From an uncultured Flavobacteriales bacterium (GTDB taxonomy: Bacteria > Bacteroidota > Bacteroidia > Flavobacteriales > Crocinitomicaceae): a stretch of 9,518 nucleotides of DNA. The notes beneath the pieces were generated by a model. It had not been told where the DNA came from. It made no database searches and was given only the letters and a program-made list of their open reading frames with translations. The stretch is taken from NCBI GenBank assembly GCA_946478775.1, contig CAMLDR010000160.1, positions 1-9,518 of the forward strand, written 5' to 3'. How positions within the stretch are numbered: position 1 is the stretch's first letter; the number at the start of each line of letters is the position of its first letter. A program made the translations under genes and the position numbers. Positions 1 to 6,321 of this stretch are shown here, piece after piece.

Positions 1-456
1 CCGAGTGATGATATCTTTGATAAGATTCAGCAGGAGTTTATCAGCAAAGCAACCAGTAGTGCTGAAAAAATTGTACGCGCATTTAATTCAAAATACGATG
101 GTGCCTTTGATTATTCGATCAGGAGTTTAAACGTATTGGATAGTTTGATTGAAGATTTTTCAGATTTTGCGGATGTCTCGGATGAAGAAATTATCGATGA
201 TTTTTGCGCACAAGCAGGTTTTTATATCCTGGAAGTTGCCCGAAGAGGCTATGGAGGAACCTATTTTTGGGAAGACAATAGGAATCAGCCCATACTGAAA
301 ACAGGACTTCCCGATTTTGAAATATCCATTTTAACTTTTGAAAAGGTAAAAAACCGAATCGTCAATGGAGACGAAGATAACATTCCATACTTTTTTAAAC
401 GCTATTCAGAATGTGTCCGCAGAGCCGAAAAAGGCAAAGTAGTTACATTTGTTTAG
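1..456 (+). CDS. C-terminal part of an unrecognised protein (5' truncated by window edge)
   Basis: Frame 1 is open from the first base to the TAG at 454-456, giving at least 151 residues. The true start lies upstream of the window; the TTG at 136 is only an internal Leu codon. I do not recognise the family. The visible part is soluble-looking, with no membrane segment or signal, and is rich in Asp, Glu, Phe and Tyr. An acidic stretch (EDFSDFADVSDEEIIDDF) precedes a conserved-looking core with Gly-Tyr-Gly-Gly-Thr-Tyr-Phe-Trp, followed by a probable helical C-terminus (EKVKNRIVNG, then YFFKRYSECVRRAEKG). The alternation of helical segments with a GYGGTYFW strand suggests a compact alpha/beta domain, as in many bacterial hypothetical proteins, but no catalytic motif can be named. 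It is convergent with the helicase gene downstream. I am sure that it is coding; its function is unknown. Confidence 0.8.
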   Translation, partial: PSDDIFDKIQQEFISKATSSAEKIVRAFNSKYDGAFDYSIRSLNVLDSLIEDFSDFADVSDEEIIDDFCAQAGFYILEVARRGYGGTYFWEDNRNQPILKTGLPDFEISILTFEKVKNRIVNGDEDNIPYFFKRYSECVRRAEKGKVVTFV

Positions 457-475
457 ACTTCAATTCCGAGGCGCA

Positions 476-500
476 CACTCTGCTTTTGAGCTAAAGAGTG
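476..500. other. Imperfect hairpin between convergent genes
   Basis: CACTCT (476-481) is the exact reverse complement of AGAGTG (495-500), with a 13-base loop that can add two more T-A pairs across a small bulge. No T-tract follows on either strand, so it is not a textbook intrinsic terminator. It lies between the upstream + gene and the 3' end of the - strand helicase gene, and could serve as a weak transcription or RNA-processing boundary for both. That role is inferred. Confidence 0.3.
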
Positions 501-502
501 AT

Positions 503-525
503 GACTTCGGAGATTGAGCGGAGTC
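503..525. repeat. REP-like palindromic element
   Basis: GACTTCG (503-509) and CGGAGTC (519-525) form a 7-bp stem with one T-G wobble around a 9-base loop (GAGATTGAG). The element ends 4 bases before the helicase stop codon complement at 530. On the opposite strand it reads GACTCCGCTCAATCTCCG. From memory, very similar strings (TCGACTCCGCTCA...) recur between genes in many Bacteroidota genomes, which is why I call it REP-like. Only one copy is present in this window, so repetitiveness cannot be shown here. Its position just after a gene end fits a REP-type extragenic palindrome or 3'-end stabiliser. Confidence 0.5.
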
Positions 526-529
526 GAAA

Positions 530-1789
530 TCAACCTTTAACATCCCCCTTTCCTGCAGGTTTCTTTTTTCCGAAAAACTTTTTCTTGTTGTTCCTGTTTT
601 TGTTCGCTCCGTTAGAAGAAGATCCACCACCACCGGAAGCTTTCCATTCCGGAGTTGCTCCGAACGTTTCAGGAAGCGCTACCCGCTGAATTTCCATTTC
701 AATCAAACGCTCAATGCGCGATAGTTTCGGCATATCTTTCTGATTGATCAGCGTATAAGCTTCTCCTTTGGTATTTGCACGCGCCGTTCTTCCAATTCGG
801 TGAACGTAATCTTCGGCATCTCTCGGAGCATCGTAATTGATCACCAGGTTTATTTCCTTGATGTCGATTCCACGGCTCATGACATCTGTAGCCACTAAAA
901 TACGTGTCCGCTTGGATCGGAAACCTCTTAAAACTTCTTCACGCTCTTCCTGTTCCAGGTTGGAAGAAACGCCCTGGGTATTTTTATATCCGGCCTTTTT
1001 AAGCGCATAAACGATCTCGTGAACCTTGCTTTTTGCCGAAGTGAAAATAATAATGCTGTCGTAGTGTGCCCGTTCCTTTAAAATATAATCCAAAGCGGCA
1101 TTTTTCTGCTCATCAAAACAAAGAATCACATTCTGTGTCACACCCGCTGCAGGTTTCGAAATGGAAAGTGCAATTTCTTTCGGGTTGATCAGGATCTTGG
1201 ATGCCAGGTTCTTAATTTTCGATGGCATGGTTGCACTGAAAAGTAAAGTTTGCCTCTTTTTAGGAAGATGAGAAATGATTCGTTCAATATCTTCTGAAAA
1301 TCCCATATCCAGCATTTTATCTGCTTCATCCAGGATTAAATGTTCCAGTTGGGAAAAATCTACATAACCCTGCATAATGTGCGACAATAACTTGCCGGGA
1401 GTAGCAACGATGATATCTGTTCCTTCAACGATCGCATTTTTTTGTTCTTCCCACCGGGTACCGTCACCACCACCATAAATAGCTGTTGAACCAACGGAAA
1501 CAAAATAGGATAAACCTTGTATTTCCTGCTCGATCTGGATAGCAAGTTCGCGTGTAGGAACCAGGATTAGCGTATTGATCGATGCGTCTTCTTTTCCGGT
1601 CAATTTATGCAGGATGGGAAGAATAAACGCTGCCGTTTTACCGGTCCCCGTTTGCGCACAGGCCAACAGGTCGCTGTTTGCTAATATTTCGGGAATGGAA
1701 AACTGTTGGATAGGTGTAGCATTTTCGAAGCCCATATGGTGAATGGCTTCAAGGACCAAATCATTTAATCCTAATTCATTGAATTTCAT
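530..1789 (-). CDS. rhlE: DEAD-box ATP-dependent RNA helicase, RhlE-like
   Basis: A 419-residue cytoplasmic protein that unwinds short RNA duplexes or remodels RNA-protein complexes using ATP (family knowledge: ribosome assembly, RNA decay, cold adaptation). Nearly the full motif set is visible in order: Phe21 with TPIQQ of the Q motif at 26-30; motif I AQTGTGKT (45-52); PTRELA (78-83); GGG (106-108); TPGK (130-133); DEAD (154-157); SAT (185-187); IIFTSA (247-252); motif V ATDVMSRGIDI (300-310); motif VI HRIGRTAR (330-337). All catalytic residues look intact. Length suits the RhlE/RhlB group. After about residue 380 comes a disordered tail: a Gly-Ser-Asn run followed by Lys-rich KKKFFGKKK, a typical nonspecific RNA-binding extension. 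The ATG at 1789-1787 is fixed by the MKFNELGL start typical of the family and by a -7 box 5 bases upstream. It is divergent from the T9SS cargo gene. The exact subfamily name is less certain than the helicase call. Confidence 0.96.
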   Translation of the reverse strand: MKFNELGLNDLVLEAIHHMGFENATPIQQFSIPEILANSDLLACAQTGTGKTAAFILPILHKLTGKEDASINTLILVPTRELAIQIEQEIQGLSYFVSVGSTAIYGGGDGTRWEEQKNAIVEGTDIIVATPGKLLSHIMQGYVDFSQLEHLILDEADKMLDMGFSEDIERIISHLPKKRQTLLFSATMPSKIKNLASKILINPKEIALSISKPAAGVTQNVILCFDEQKNAALDYILKERAHYDSIIIFTSAKSKVHEIVYALKKAGYKNTQGVSSNLEQEEREEVLRGFRSKRTRILVATDVMSRGIDIKEINLVINYDAPRDAEDYVHRIGRTARANTKGEAYTLINQKDMPKLSRIERLIEMEIQRVALPETFGATPEWKASGGGGSSSNGANKNRNNKKKFFGKKKPAGKGDVKG

Positions 1790-1794
1790 AAAGG

Positions 1795-1823
1795 CAAAGT
1801 TAGTTAATCTTATTTAAGCACAA
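1795..1823 (-). promoter_or_regulatory. Bacteroidota-type promoter of the helicase gene
   Basis: Read on the - strand, TAACTTTG (1802-1795) matches the TAnnTTTG -7 consensus exactly, and a TTG (1823-1821) lies 18 bases upstream as a -33 element, within the usual spacing range. Only 5 bases (CCTTT) separate the -7 box from the ATG, so the transcript should begin at or within a few bases of the start codon, giving a leaderless or nearly leaderless mRNA. Confidence 0.7.
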
Positions 1824-1922
1824 CTGTTTTTGCCAATTAGATCCTTTCTTAATAATTTGTTAAAAACTAAAAAAAAAGATTTTTCAAGCAACTAAATAGT
1901 TACTATATCCGTTTAGTCTTCA

Positions 1923-1930
1923 TAGATTTG
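1923..1930 (+). promoter_or_regulatory. -7 promoter box of the T9SS cargo gene
   Basis: TAGATTTG matches TAnnTTTG exactly and ends 4 bases before the ATG at 1935. No clear TTG is seen at the expected -33 position (only TAC near 1901), so the upstream element is weak or diverged. An AT-rich stretch with an A-tract (about 1861-1885) precedes it and may act as an UP-like element. Placement implies a leaderless transcript. Confidence 0.6.
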
Positions 1931-1934
1931 CGTT

Positions 1935-3755
1935 ATGAAGAAAAAAGTTTTAGGTGTTATTTTTGCTGTATTGGTTTGGAATACAGCGGAATCACAATGT
2001 GGACAATATCCGGTACTGGATATTGGAAGCGATACAATGCTTTGTCAGGGTGCGTCCATCACTTACCCGGTTCCTGCAGGTTACGATTCGTATAACTGGA
2101 ATGTTGCACCCGGAAATCAGCCAAGTGTAACCATCACTTCTCCTACTACTTTAATCCTGAATGTAGCGAATTACACACAGAATTTAGTAGTAAACGGTGA
2201 CTTCGAAGCGGGAAATACTGGGTTTACAACAGGATATGCTTATGGAACTTCTCCAGCAATAGGAGGGATTTTATGGGATGAAAGCACCTATGCAATTACC
2301 ACAAACCCAAATAGTGTACACAGTAATTTCTCAAACTGCAGCGATGTTGGAACAACCCTACCTGGAAATATGCTGGTGGTTAACGGATCCAATACTCCGA
2401 ATACAACGGTGTGGTCTCAGACAATTGCAGTTGACCCGAATACAGATTATTCATTTTCTTCCTGGGTAACCAGTGTCATGAATATTGGCTTGGGAGATGT
2501 TGCCGGATTACAATTCTTTATTAATGGAGTTCAAATCGGTCCGATATTTAGTCCGACCTTAGTTGCATGTAACTGGCAGCAATTTATTCAAACCTGGAAT
2601 TCAGGAGTCAATACCTCTGCTACAATCAGTATCATAGCCCAGGTTTCGAGTGGGAACAACGACTTTGCAATTGATAATATTACATTCAACACCGTATGTC
2701 CGCAAACAGATACCATTGTCATTTCGTACGATCCGGCGCAGATCAGTGCAGGACCAAACATTACATTCTGTGAAAATGAACCGGAAACAATTACCGCAAC
2801 AGCTAATTTTGCAAACCCTAATTTTACATGGGTTTCAGGACAAACCGGCGCAACAATCGCTCCAACGGCTTCAGGAAATTACATAGTCCAGGCAGTTTCT
2901 CCGAACGGATGCAACTTGAGGGATACCGTTGCGGTAACGATCAAAGCAATGCCGTGGGATTTTGATACGGTAGCTGCAATTCCTTCAGATTGCGGGCTCA
3001 ATAATGGAGCGGTTTACACATTAATGACAGGAAATTTTATTGGTCAGCCGCTTTATACCTGGAATGGTCCGGGAGCAAACAATCCGAACCAGATCAACGC
3101 TTCTGTCTGGCAAAACCTTTCTCCGGGATGGTATTACATCGATGTAGAGAACAATGGCTGTCATAGAAATGATTCTGTTTTGGTAACCCCGTTAAATCCG
3201 CCGGTAGCAGCGGTTTCAGCCAATCCAACTTCCGGCTATGGCCCGTTATCAGTGACTTTGACGAACGGAAGTACGAATGCAAATAATTACGAATGGTATT
3301 TTGGAAATGGGAACAGCACCACGGCAAATGACCTGTCTTCGCAAAACCAGGTGTATGATTCCGTTGGAACATACCTCGTTACATTGGTTGCAATTAACGG
3401 GAATTGTACAGATACTGCTTATGTAACGGTAACGGTTATTCCTCCGTATGTACCGCCGGTTATTCCGCCAATTGTTCCGGTCGATTTGAAAACTCCGAAT
3501 ATCTTTACCCCAAATGGAGATAACATCAATGATTTCTTCACGTTCGAATTACTGAACATTAAATCACTGGATGTAACGGTCGTTAATCGTTGGGGAAATC
3601 CGGTTTATACCTCCAGCGCAGTACCGTTCAGCTGGGATGGGAAAGACTCCTCCGGAAACAAAATGGAAGAAGGAGTTTACTTTTTCAGGTATACCGCAAA
3701 AGGAGCGCAGGACGAGCCTTTGGAAGGCCAGGGATTTGTGCAATTATTTAGATAG
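1935..3755 (+). CDS. Secreted multidomain surface protein with T9SS type B sorting domain
   Basis: A 606-residue exported protein. Residues 1-21 form a Sec signal peptide (Lys-rich start, hydrophobic core, cleavage near AESQ-C). Then follow: an Ig-like segment (about 26-77); a galactose-binding/CBM-like beta-sandwich (about 83-253) opening with NLVVNGDFE and ending near FAIDNITF; an Ig-like module (about 269-336); a SprB-repeat-like module (about 342-420) ending NLSPGWYYIDVENNGC; a PKD domain (about 422-501); a Pro-rich linker (503-516); and the gliding-motility-associated C-terminal domain (517-606) with TPNIFTPNGDNINDFF, NRWGNPVY, WDGKDSSG and EEGVYFFRYT. This last domain is the type B signal that routes proteins through PorV and the T9SS to the surface or medium. 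No enzyme motif is visible, so an adhesin or matrix role is likely but inferred. It is monocistronic, with its own promoter and a strong terminator. Confidence 0.93.
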   Translation: MKKKVLGVIFAVLVWNTAESQCGQYPVLDIGSDTMLCQGASITYPVPAGYDSYNWNVAPGNQPSVTITSPTTLILNVANYTQNLVVNGDFEAGNTGFTTGYAYGTSPAIGGILWDESTYAITTNPNSVHSNFSNCSDVGTTLPGNMLVVNGSNTPNTTVWSQTIAVDPNTDYSFSSWVTSVMNIGLGDVAGLQFFINGVQIGPIFSPTLVACNWQQFIQTWNSGVNTSATISIIAQVSSGNNDFAIDNITFNTVCPQTDTIVISYDPAQISAGPNITFCENEPETITATANFANPNFTWVSGQTGATIAPTASGNYIVQAVSPNGCNLRDTVAVTIKAMPWDFDTVAAIPSDCGLNNGAVYTLMTGNFIGQPLYTWNGPGANNPNQINASVWQNLSPGWYYIDVENNGCHRNDSVLVTPLNPPVAAVSANPTSGYGPLSVTLTNGSTNANNYEWYFGNGNSTTANDLSSQNQVYDSVGTYLVTLVAINGNCTDTAYVTVTVIPPYVPPVIPPIVPVDLKTPNIFTPNGDNINDFFTFELLNIKSLDVTVVNRWGNPVYTSSAVPFSWDGKDSSGNKMEEGVYFFRYTAKGAQDEPLEGQGFVQLFR

Positions 3756-3782
3756 GAAAAACCAACACTTAATAGATGATTG

Positions 3783-3824
3783 ATGGCGGGCCGGAATTAC
3801 TTTTTCTGGGCTCGCCATTTTTTT
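3783..3824 (+). terminator. Intrinsic terminator of the T9SS cargo gene
   Basis: ATGGCGGGCC (3783-3792) pairs with GGCTCGCCAT (3809-3818) to give a 10-bp stem with a single G-T wobble and a 16-base loop, followed directly by a run of seven T (3818-3824). This is a textbook rho-independent terminator for + strand transcription, 27 bases after the stop codon. The right arm and T-run lie inside the last codons of the convergent lipoprotein gene, where they encode the Lys-Lys-Trp-Arg-Ala region. Confidence 0.88.
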
Positions 3825-4273
3825 AGGGTCAATTCTTTGTCTTCTACCACGTCGTAATAGTAAATGCTGTTATCCGGGTAGATACGAAAATCAAAATAAG
3901 TGGCTAAAGCTTCCCCGTTGTCTTCTGAAACGGATACTCCATAATATTCCTGGTCATCAGAGGGGGAAGAAGAAATTCGACTAACCAAATGGCGTTTGCC
4001 TTTTGATTCACGTTCTATTTTCTCCGACAAAGCTTTAACCTCCGGAAGCTGCGATACTTTGCTAATCAGCTCATCTTCCGTATCAGTGATCTGAATATGA
4101 GTGTCTTTTTTTGGTTTCGGGACTTTTTCTTTTTCCGTTTCCACTTTCGTTCCGTCCACTTCTTCATGCATTTCTAAAGGAGCTTCCGGAATCTGTTTTT
4201 CCTCGGCAGCATCACCGCACGAAAAAAGAAGGACCGTTGAAAGTATTGCTGCTATCGGTTTGGATGTTTTCAT
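3797..4273 (-). CDS. Small putative lipoprotein, function unknown
   Basis: A 158-residue protein with a lipoprotein signal: basic MKTSK, hydrophobic core, and lipobox LFSC with Cys19 as the lipidated residue. The mature protein starts CGDAAEEK and continues with a long acidic and Lys-rich, probably disordered stretch (about 22-65). A predicted helix (66-92, DELISKVSQLPEVKALSEKI) follows, then a beta-rich C-terminal domain (about 95-155) with EYYGVSVSED, TYFDFRIYPD and IYYYDVVEDKELTLKKWR. From memory, the pattern of alternating Tyr-rich strands ending in a Leu-x-x-Trp-Arg motif recurs in small Bacteroidota lipoproteins of unknown role; I do not name a function. The ATG at 4273 gives a complete signal peptide and sits 4 bases behind a near-consensus -7 box. 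It is divergent from the GldM-C-like gene. Confidence 0.87.
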   Translation of the reverse strand: MKTSKPIAAILSTVLLFSCGDAAEEKQIPEAPLEMHEEVDGTKVETEKEKVPKPKKDTHIQITDTEDELISKVSQLPEVKALSEKIERESKGKRHLVSRISSSPSDDQEYYGVSVSEDNGEALATYFDFRIYPDNSIYYYDVVEDKELTLKKWRAQKK

Positions 4274-4277
4274 AACT

Positions 4278-4285
4278 CCAAGTTA
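4278..4285 (-). promoter_or_regulatory. Probable -7 box of the lipoprotein gene
   Basis: On the - strand the sequence reads TAACTTGG, one base off TAnnTTTG, and ends 4 bases before the ATG at 4273. The same 4-5 base spacing is seen at three other genes in this window, which supports the call. No clear -33 TTG was found. The TTGGAG inside it could instead be read as a weak Shine-Dalgarno sequence. Confidence 0.42.
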
Positions 4286-4297
4286 ATTATAAATCCG

Positions 4298-4317
4298 TAT
4301 ATTTAGTAATAAATTTA
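4298..4317 (+). promoter_or_regulatory. Candidate -7 boxes upstream of the GldM-C-like gene
   Basis: Two near matches to TAnnTTTG occur in the short divergent gap: TATATTTA (4298-4305) and TAAATTTA (4310-4317), each with A in place of the final G. The nearer one ends 11 bases before the ATG. No -33 TTG is evident. In such AT-rich DNA these matches could be chance, so this is a weak call. Confidence 0.25.
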
Positions 4318-4328
4318 ACACCTCTTAT

Positions 4329-4949
4329 ATGAAAATAGTGATCGGATTAATAGCATGTTTTGTCAGTTCTTTGAGTTTCGGACAAGTTGCTTTAGGAATG
4401 CCTGAATACAATGTCGTATACCGCGGTTACGATAATAAGTTCGTTATCGGTGCAGGTGAAGATACCCGCTTTGTGGTTTTGGAAAGCACACAAGCTGAAG
4501 TTTTCAGAGGCGATTCCTGTTTTTATGTAAGACCGAATGGTCCTGAAAAAACACTGACTTTGACCATGAAGAACCTGAAGGAAAACAAAGTGCTTAAAAC
4601 ATACGAATACCGCGTGTTGAATTTACCCGTGCCTTCGGTTTACATCGGAAGCGCATTGGAAGGAACAACGGTTGTTACTTTGGACCAGGAATTGGTGCGT
4701 GTTGGTTACGAAGAGAATGCGGTTCTTCAGAGCGCCGGATTCGATGTGATCAGTTACGAAGTGACTTCGGTTTCCATTGCAAATCCCCTTCCTTCGATTA
4801 ACGGTTCGAAAATTACCCCGGAAGTAATGGATGCATTGACCAAAGCCAAAGCTGCAAATAAAGGAAAACCCGTGACATTCAATTTGGTTGTTCAGGCAAA
4901 AGGAAAAGACGGATTGATCCGAAAAAGAACGGCAGCGTTTATTTATTGA
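4329..4949 (+). CDS. Secreted protein resembling the C-terminal domains of GldM
   Basis: A 206-residue protein with a Sec signal peptide (1-18, cleavage near LSFG-QV) and no other membrane segment. The mature part resembles the last two periplasmic domains of GldM, the shaft protein of the T9SS/gliding motor. PEYNVVYRGYDNKFVI (25-40) recalls the GldM segment reading roughly NVLYxGVDNPIxI. FYVRPNGPEKTLTLTM (65-80), then YEYRVLNLPVPSVYIG (92-107), recalls its PxG...FRVxxIPxPxPxxG junction. AGFDVISYEVTSVSI (136-150) recalls the start of its final domain. GldM itself is over 500 residues with an N-terminal transmembrane helix; that part is missing here. So this is a free, soluble GldM-C-like module, not GldM. 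Role unknown; an envelope accessory or paralogue is inferred. The family assignment rests on remembered motif similarity. Confidence 0.72.
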   Translation: MKIVIGLIACFVSSLSFGQVALGMPEYNVVYRGYDNKFVIGAGEDTRFVVLESTQAEVFRGDSCFYVRPNGPEKTLTLTMKNLKENKVLKTYEYRVLNLPVPSVYIGSALEGTTVVTLDQELVRVGYEENAVLQSAGFDVISYEVTSVSIANPLPSINGSKITPEVMDALTKAKAANKGKPVTFNLVVQAKGKDGLIRKRTAAFIY

Positions 4950-4993
4950 TAGTTCAATATAGATTTACTTAAACACCATTTAAACCAAAGCGC

Positions 4994-5015
4994 CTGAAAG
5001 TCTGCTTTCGGTTTT
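4994..5015 (+). terminator. Probable intrinsic terminator after the GldM-C-like gene
   Basis: CTGAAAG (4994-5000) and CTTTCGG (5005-5011) form a 7-bp stem with one T-G wobble and a tight TCTG tetraloop, followed by TTTT (5012-5015). It lies 45 bases after the stop codon. An outer AAACC/GGTTT pairing (4982-4986 with 5010-5014) could compete with or extend it. The short T-run and weak stem make it moderate, but the position is right. Confidence 0.45.
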
Positions 5016-5064
5016 AACCTTTGAACTTGTTTTATGTGAAAGAAAAGATTCGTTGAAGTTTTCT

Positions 5065-5072
5065 TAACTTTG
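5065..5072 (+). promoter_or_regulatory. -7 promoter box of the serine hydrolase gene
   Basis: TAACTTTG is an exact TAnnTTTG match ending 4 bases (CGCC) before the ATG at 5077, again predicting a start of transcription at the start codon. A TTG at 5053-5055 is too close to act as -33, and no TTG lies at the usual distance. It probably drives both the hydrolase and the overlapping YchJ-like gene. Confidence 0.62.
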
Positions 5073-5076
5073 CGCC

Positions 5077-6321
5077 ATGATTTTCCGATTTACGCGACTT
5101 ATTCTTCTTTTTGCGCCCTTTTTTCTGCTTTTTGCCTGTCAATCTGAAGTAAAAGGCACCAAAAAGTCGGATTCTGAAATTGCTTCGAACGAATTTCAAT
5201 TCCCCCGATTTAATCCGGTCCCGAAATCATTTATTCCCCATTATTACGACAGTATCAGTCAGTTTTACCGCGATCGCATTGCACCCGATTTCAATGGAAT
5301 GTTCCTGGTGGCAAAAAATGGCAAAATTGTTTATGAACGTTATAAAGGATTGGCGAACCATCAGTTCAATCAGCGTGTGGACAAACATACACCGCTGCAT
5401 GTAGCCTCCATTTCCAAAGTGGTGACAGCTATGATTATTTGCAAACTGGCAGATTCAAACCTGGTAGTTTTGGATAAAGACATTCGTTCGTATTTACCGG
5501 AGATTATGTACGATGGAATTACGGTAAGAATGCTTTTGAACCACCGGAGCGGCATTCCATATTACGGATATTTCCCTTATTCTATCTGGCCTTCAACAAA
5601 AACACTGACGAACGGAAAAATAGTGCAGCTCCTGAATACCTACAAAATGCCCTTGTATTTCCCTCCGAATTCTCAATTCTCTTACTGCAATACGAATTAT
5701 GTGCTGCTGGCATTAATTGCCGAACGGATCACCCATAAGAAGTTTCCGGCTCTTGCAAAGGAAATGATCTTTGAGCCCTTAAAAATGACCGATTCATTTA
5801 TCAATGACGGATCGCAAAATTCAGACACCCTGGCCAGGTCCTACGATTCCCGGAACCAGCTGGAACCGTTTACCAACCTGGACGGCGTTTATGGAGATAA
5901 GAACCTGTACACCACCGCAAGGGATTTGTTAAGCCTGGATAAAGCAACTTATTCCAGTGCGTTTTTGAGCGATTCGATCAAGAAGGAAATGTTCCGCGGA
6001 TACAGTTATGAACGTCCGGGGAAAAGCAATTATGGTTTGGGTTATCGTATGCGCGAAGACAAAGGGAAATCAACCTTGTTTTTTCATACGGGCTGGTGGC
6101 ACGGAAATACCGGATGTTATGCCTCTTTGAGAAAAGACACGATCTGCATGATCATTATTTCAAACCATTACACCAAAAAAGTATTTGCGATCAATCGCTT
6201 GTCAACCCTTTTCGGAAATTACCCGTATGAACCGCTGATTGATACCAAAGAAAATTTCATCAAACCCAATGTGGCGAAATTGCACATGGATGAAGCGGTC
6301 AAAAAGAAGAAGAAACCATGA
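5077..6321 (+). CDS. Lipoprotein serine hydrolase of the beta-lactamase/penicillin-binding-protein-like family
   Basis: A 414-residue envelope lipoprotein. The signal has a long hydrophobic core and lipobox LFAC with Cys21. The remainder is one beta-lactamase domain (class C/EstB/DD-peptidase type, Pfam PF00144). The nucleophile motif SxxK is SISK at 111-114, inside HVASISKVVTAMI; the second motif YxN is YCN at 203-205; the third, KTG-equivalent, motif is HTG at 337-339, followed by WWHGNTG. The family LLxHxSGIP motif is present at 153-161 (LLNHRSGIP). All catalytic positions are intact. HTG in place of KTG is common in esterase or peptidase members, so substrate is open: an ester, D-amino-acid peptide or peptidoglycan stem are possible. 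Clinical beta-lactamase activity is not implied. The C-terminus ends in a Lys run (409-413). Its stop overlaps the next start (ATGA), suggesting translational coupling. Confidence 0.93.
   Translation: MIFRFTRLILLFAPFFLLFACQSEVKGTKKSDSEIASNEFQFPRFNPVPKSFIPHYYDSISQFYRDRIAPDFNGMFLVAKNGKIVYERYKGLANHQFNQRVDKHTPLHVASISKVVTAMIICKLADSNLVVLDKDIRSYLPEIMYDGITVRMLLNHRSGIPYYGYFPYSIWPSTKTLTNGKIVQLLNTYKMPLYFPPNSQFSYCNTNYVLLALIAERITHKKFPALAKEMIFEPLKMTDSFINDGSQNSDTLARSYDSRNQLEPFTNLDGVYGDKNLYTTARDLLSLDKATYSSAFLSDSIKKEMFRGYSYERPGKSNYGLGYRMREDKGKSTLFFHTGWWHGNTGCYASLRKDTICMIIISNHYTKKVFAINRLSTLFGNYPYEPLIDTKENFIKPNVAKLHMDEAVKKKKKP

Noticed and set aside
136..456. TTG at 136 as the start of the first gene
   Set aside because: The same frame is open to base 1 with uniform protein-like composition, so the TTG is an internal Leu codon of a truncated gene.
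498..689. Small + strand reading frame with Phe- and Pro-rich product
   Set aside because: It lies antisense to the Gly/Lys-rich tail of the helicase; its composition is just the complement of that low-complexity region.
1360..1545. - strand reading frame inside the helicase gene
   Set aside because: It overlaps the highly conserved helicase motifs in another frame and has no recognisable features.
2278..2886. Two + strand reading frames inside the T9SS cargo gene
   Set aside because: They are out-of-frame shadows of a gene whose own frame shows clear domains throughout.
3094..3372. - strand reading frame opposite the PKD region
   Set aside because: It is antisense to a confidently assigned domain, with no promoter or family signal.
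5180..5555. Reading frames on both strands inside the serine hydrolase gene
   Set aside because: They overlap the SxxK region of the real gene and look like random translations.
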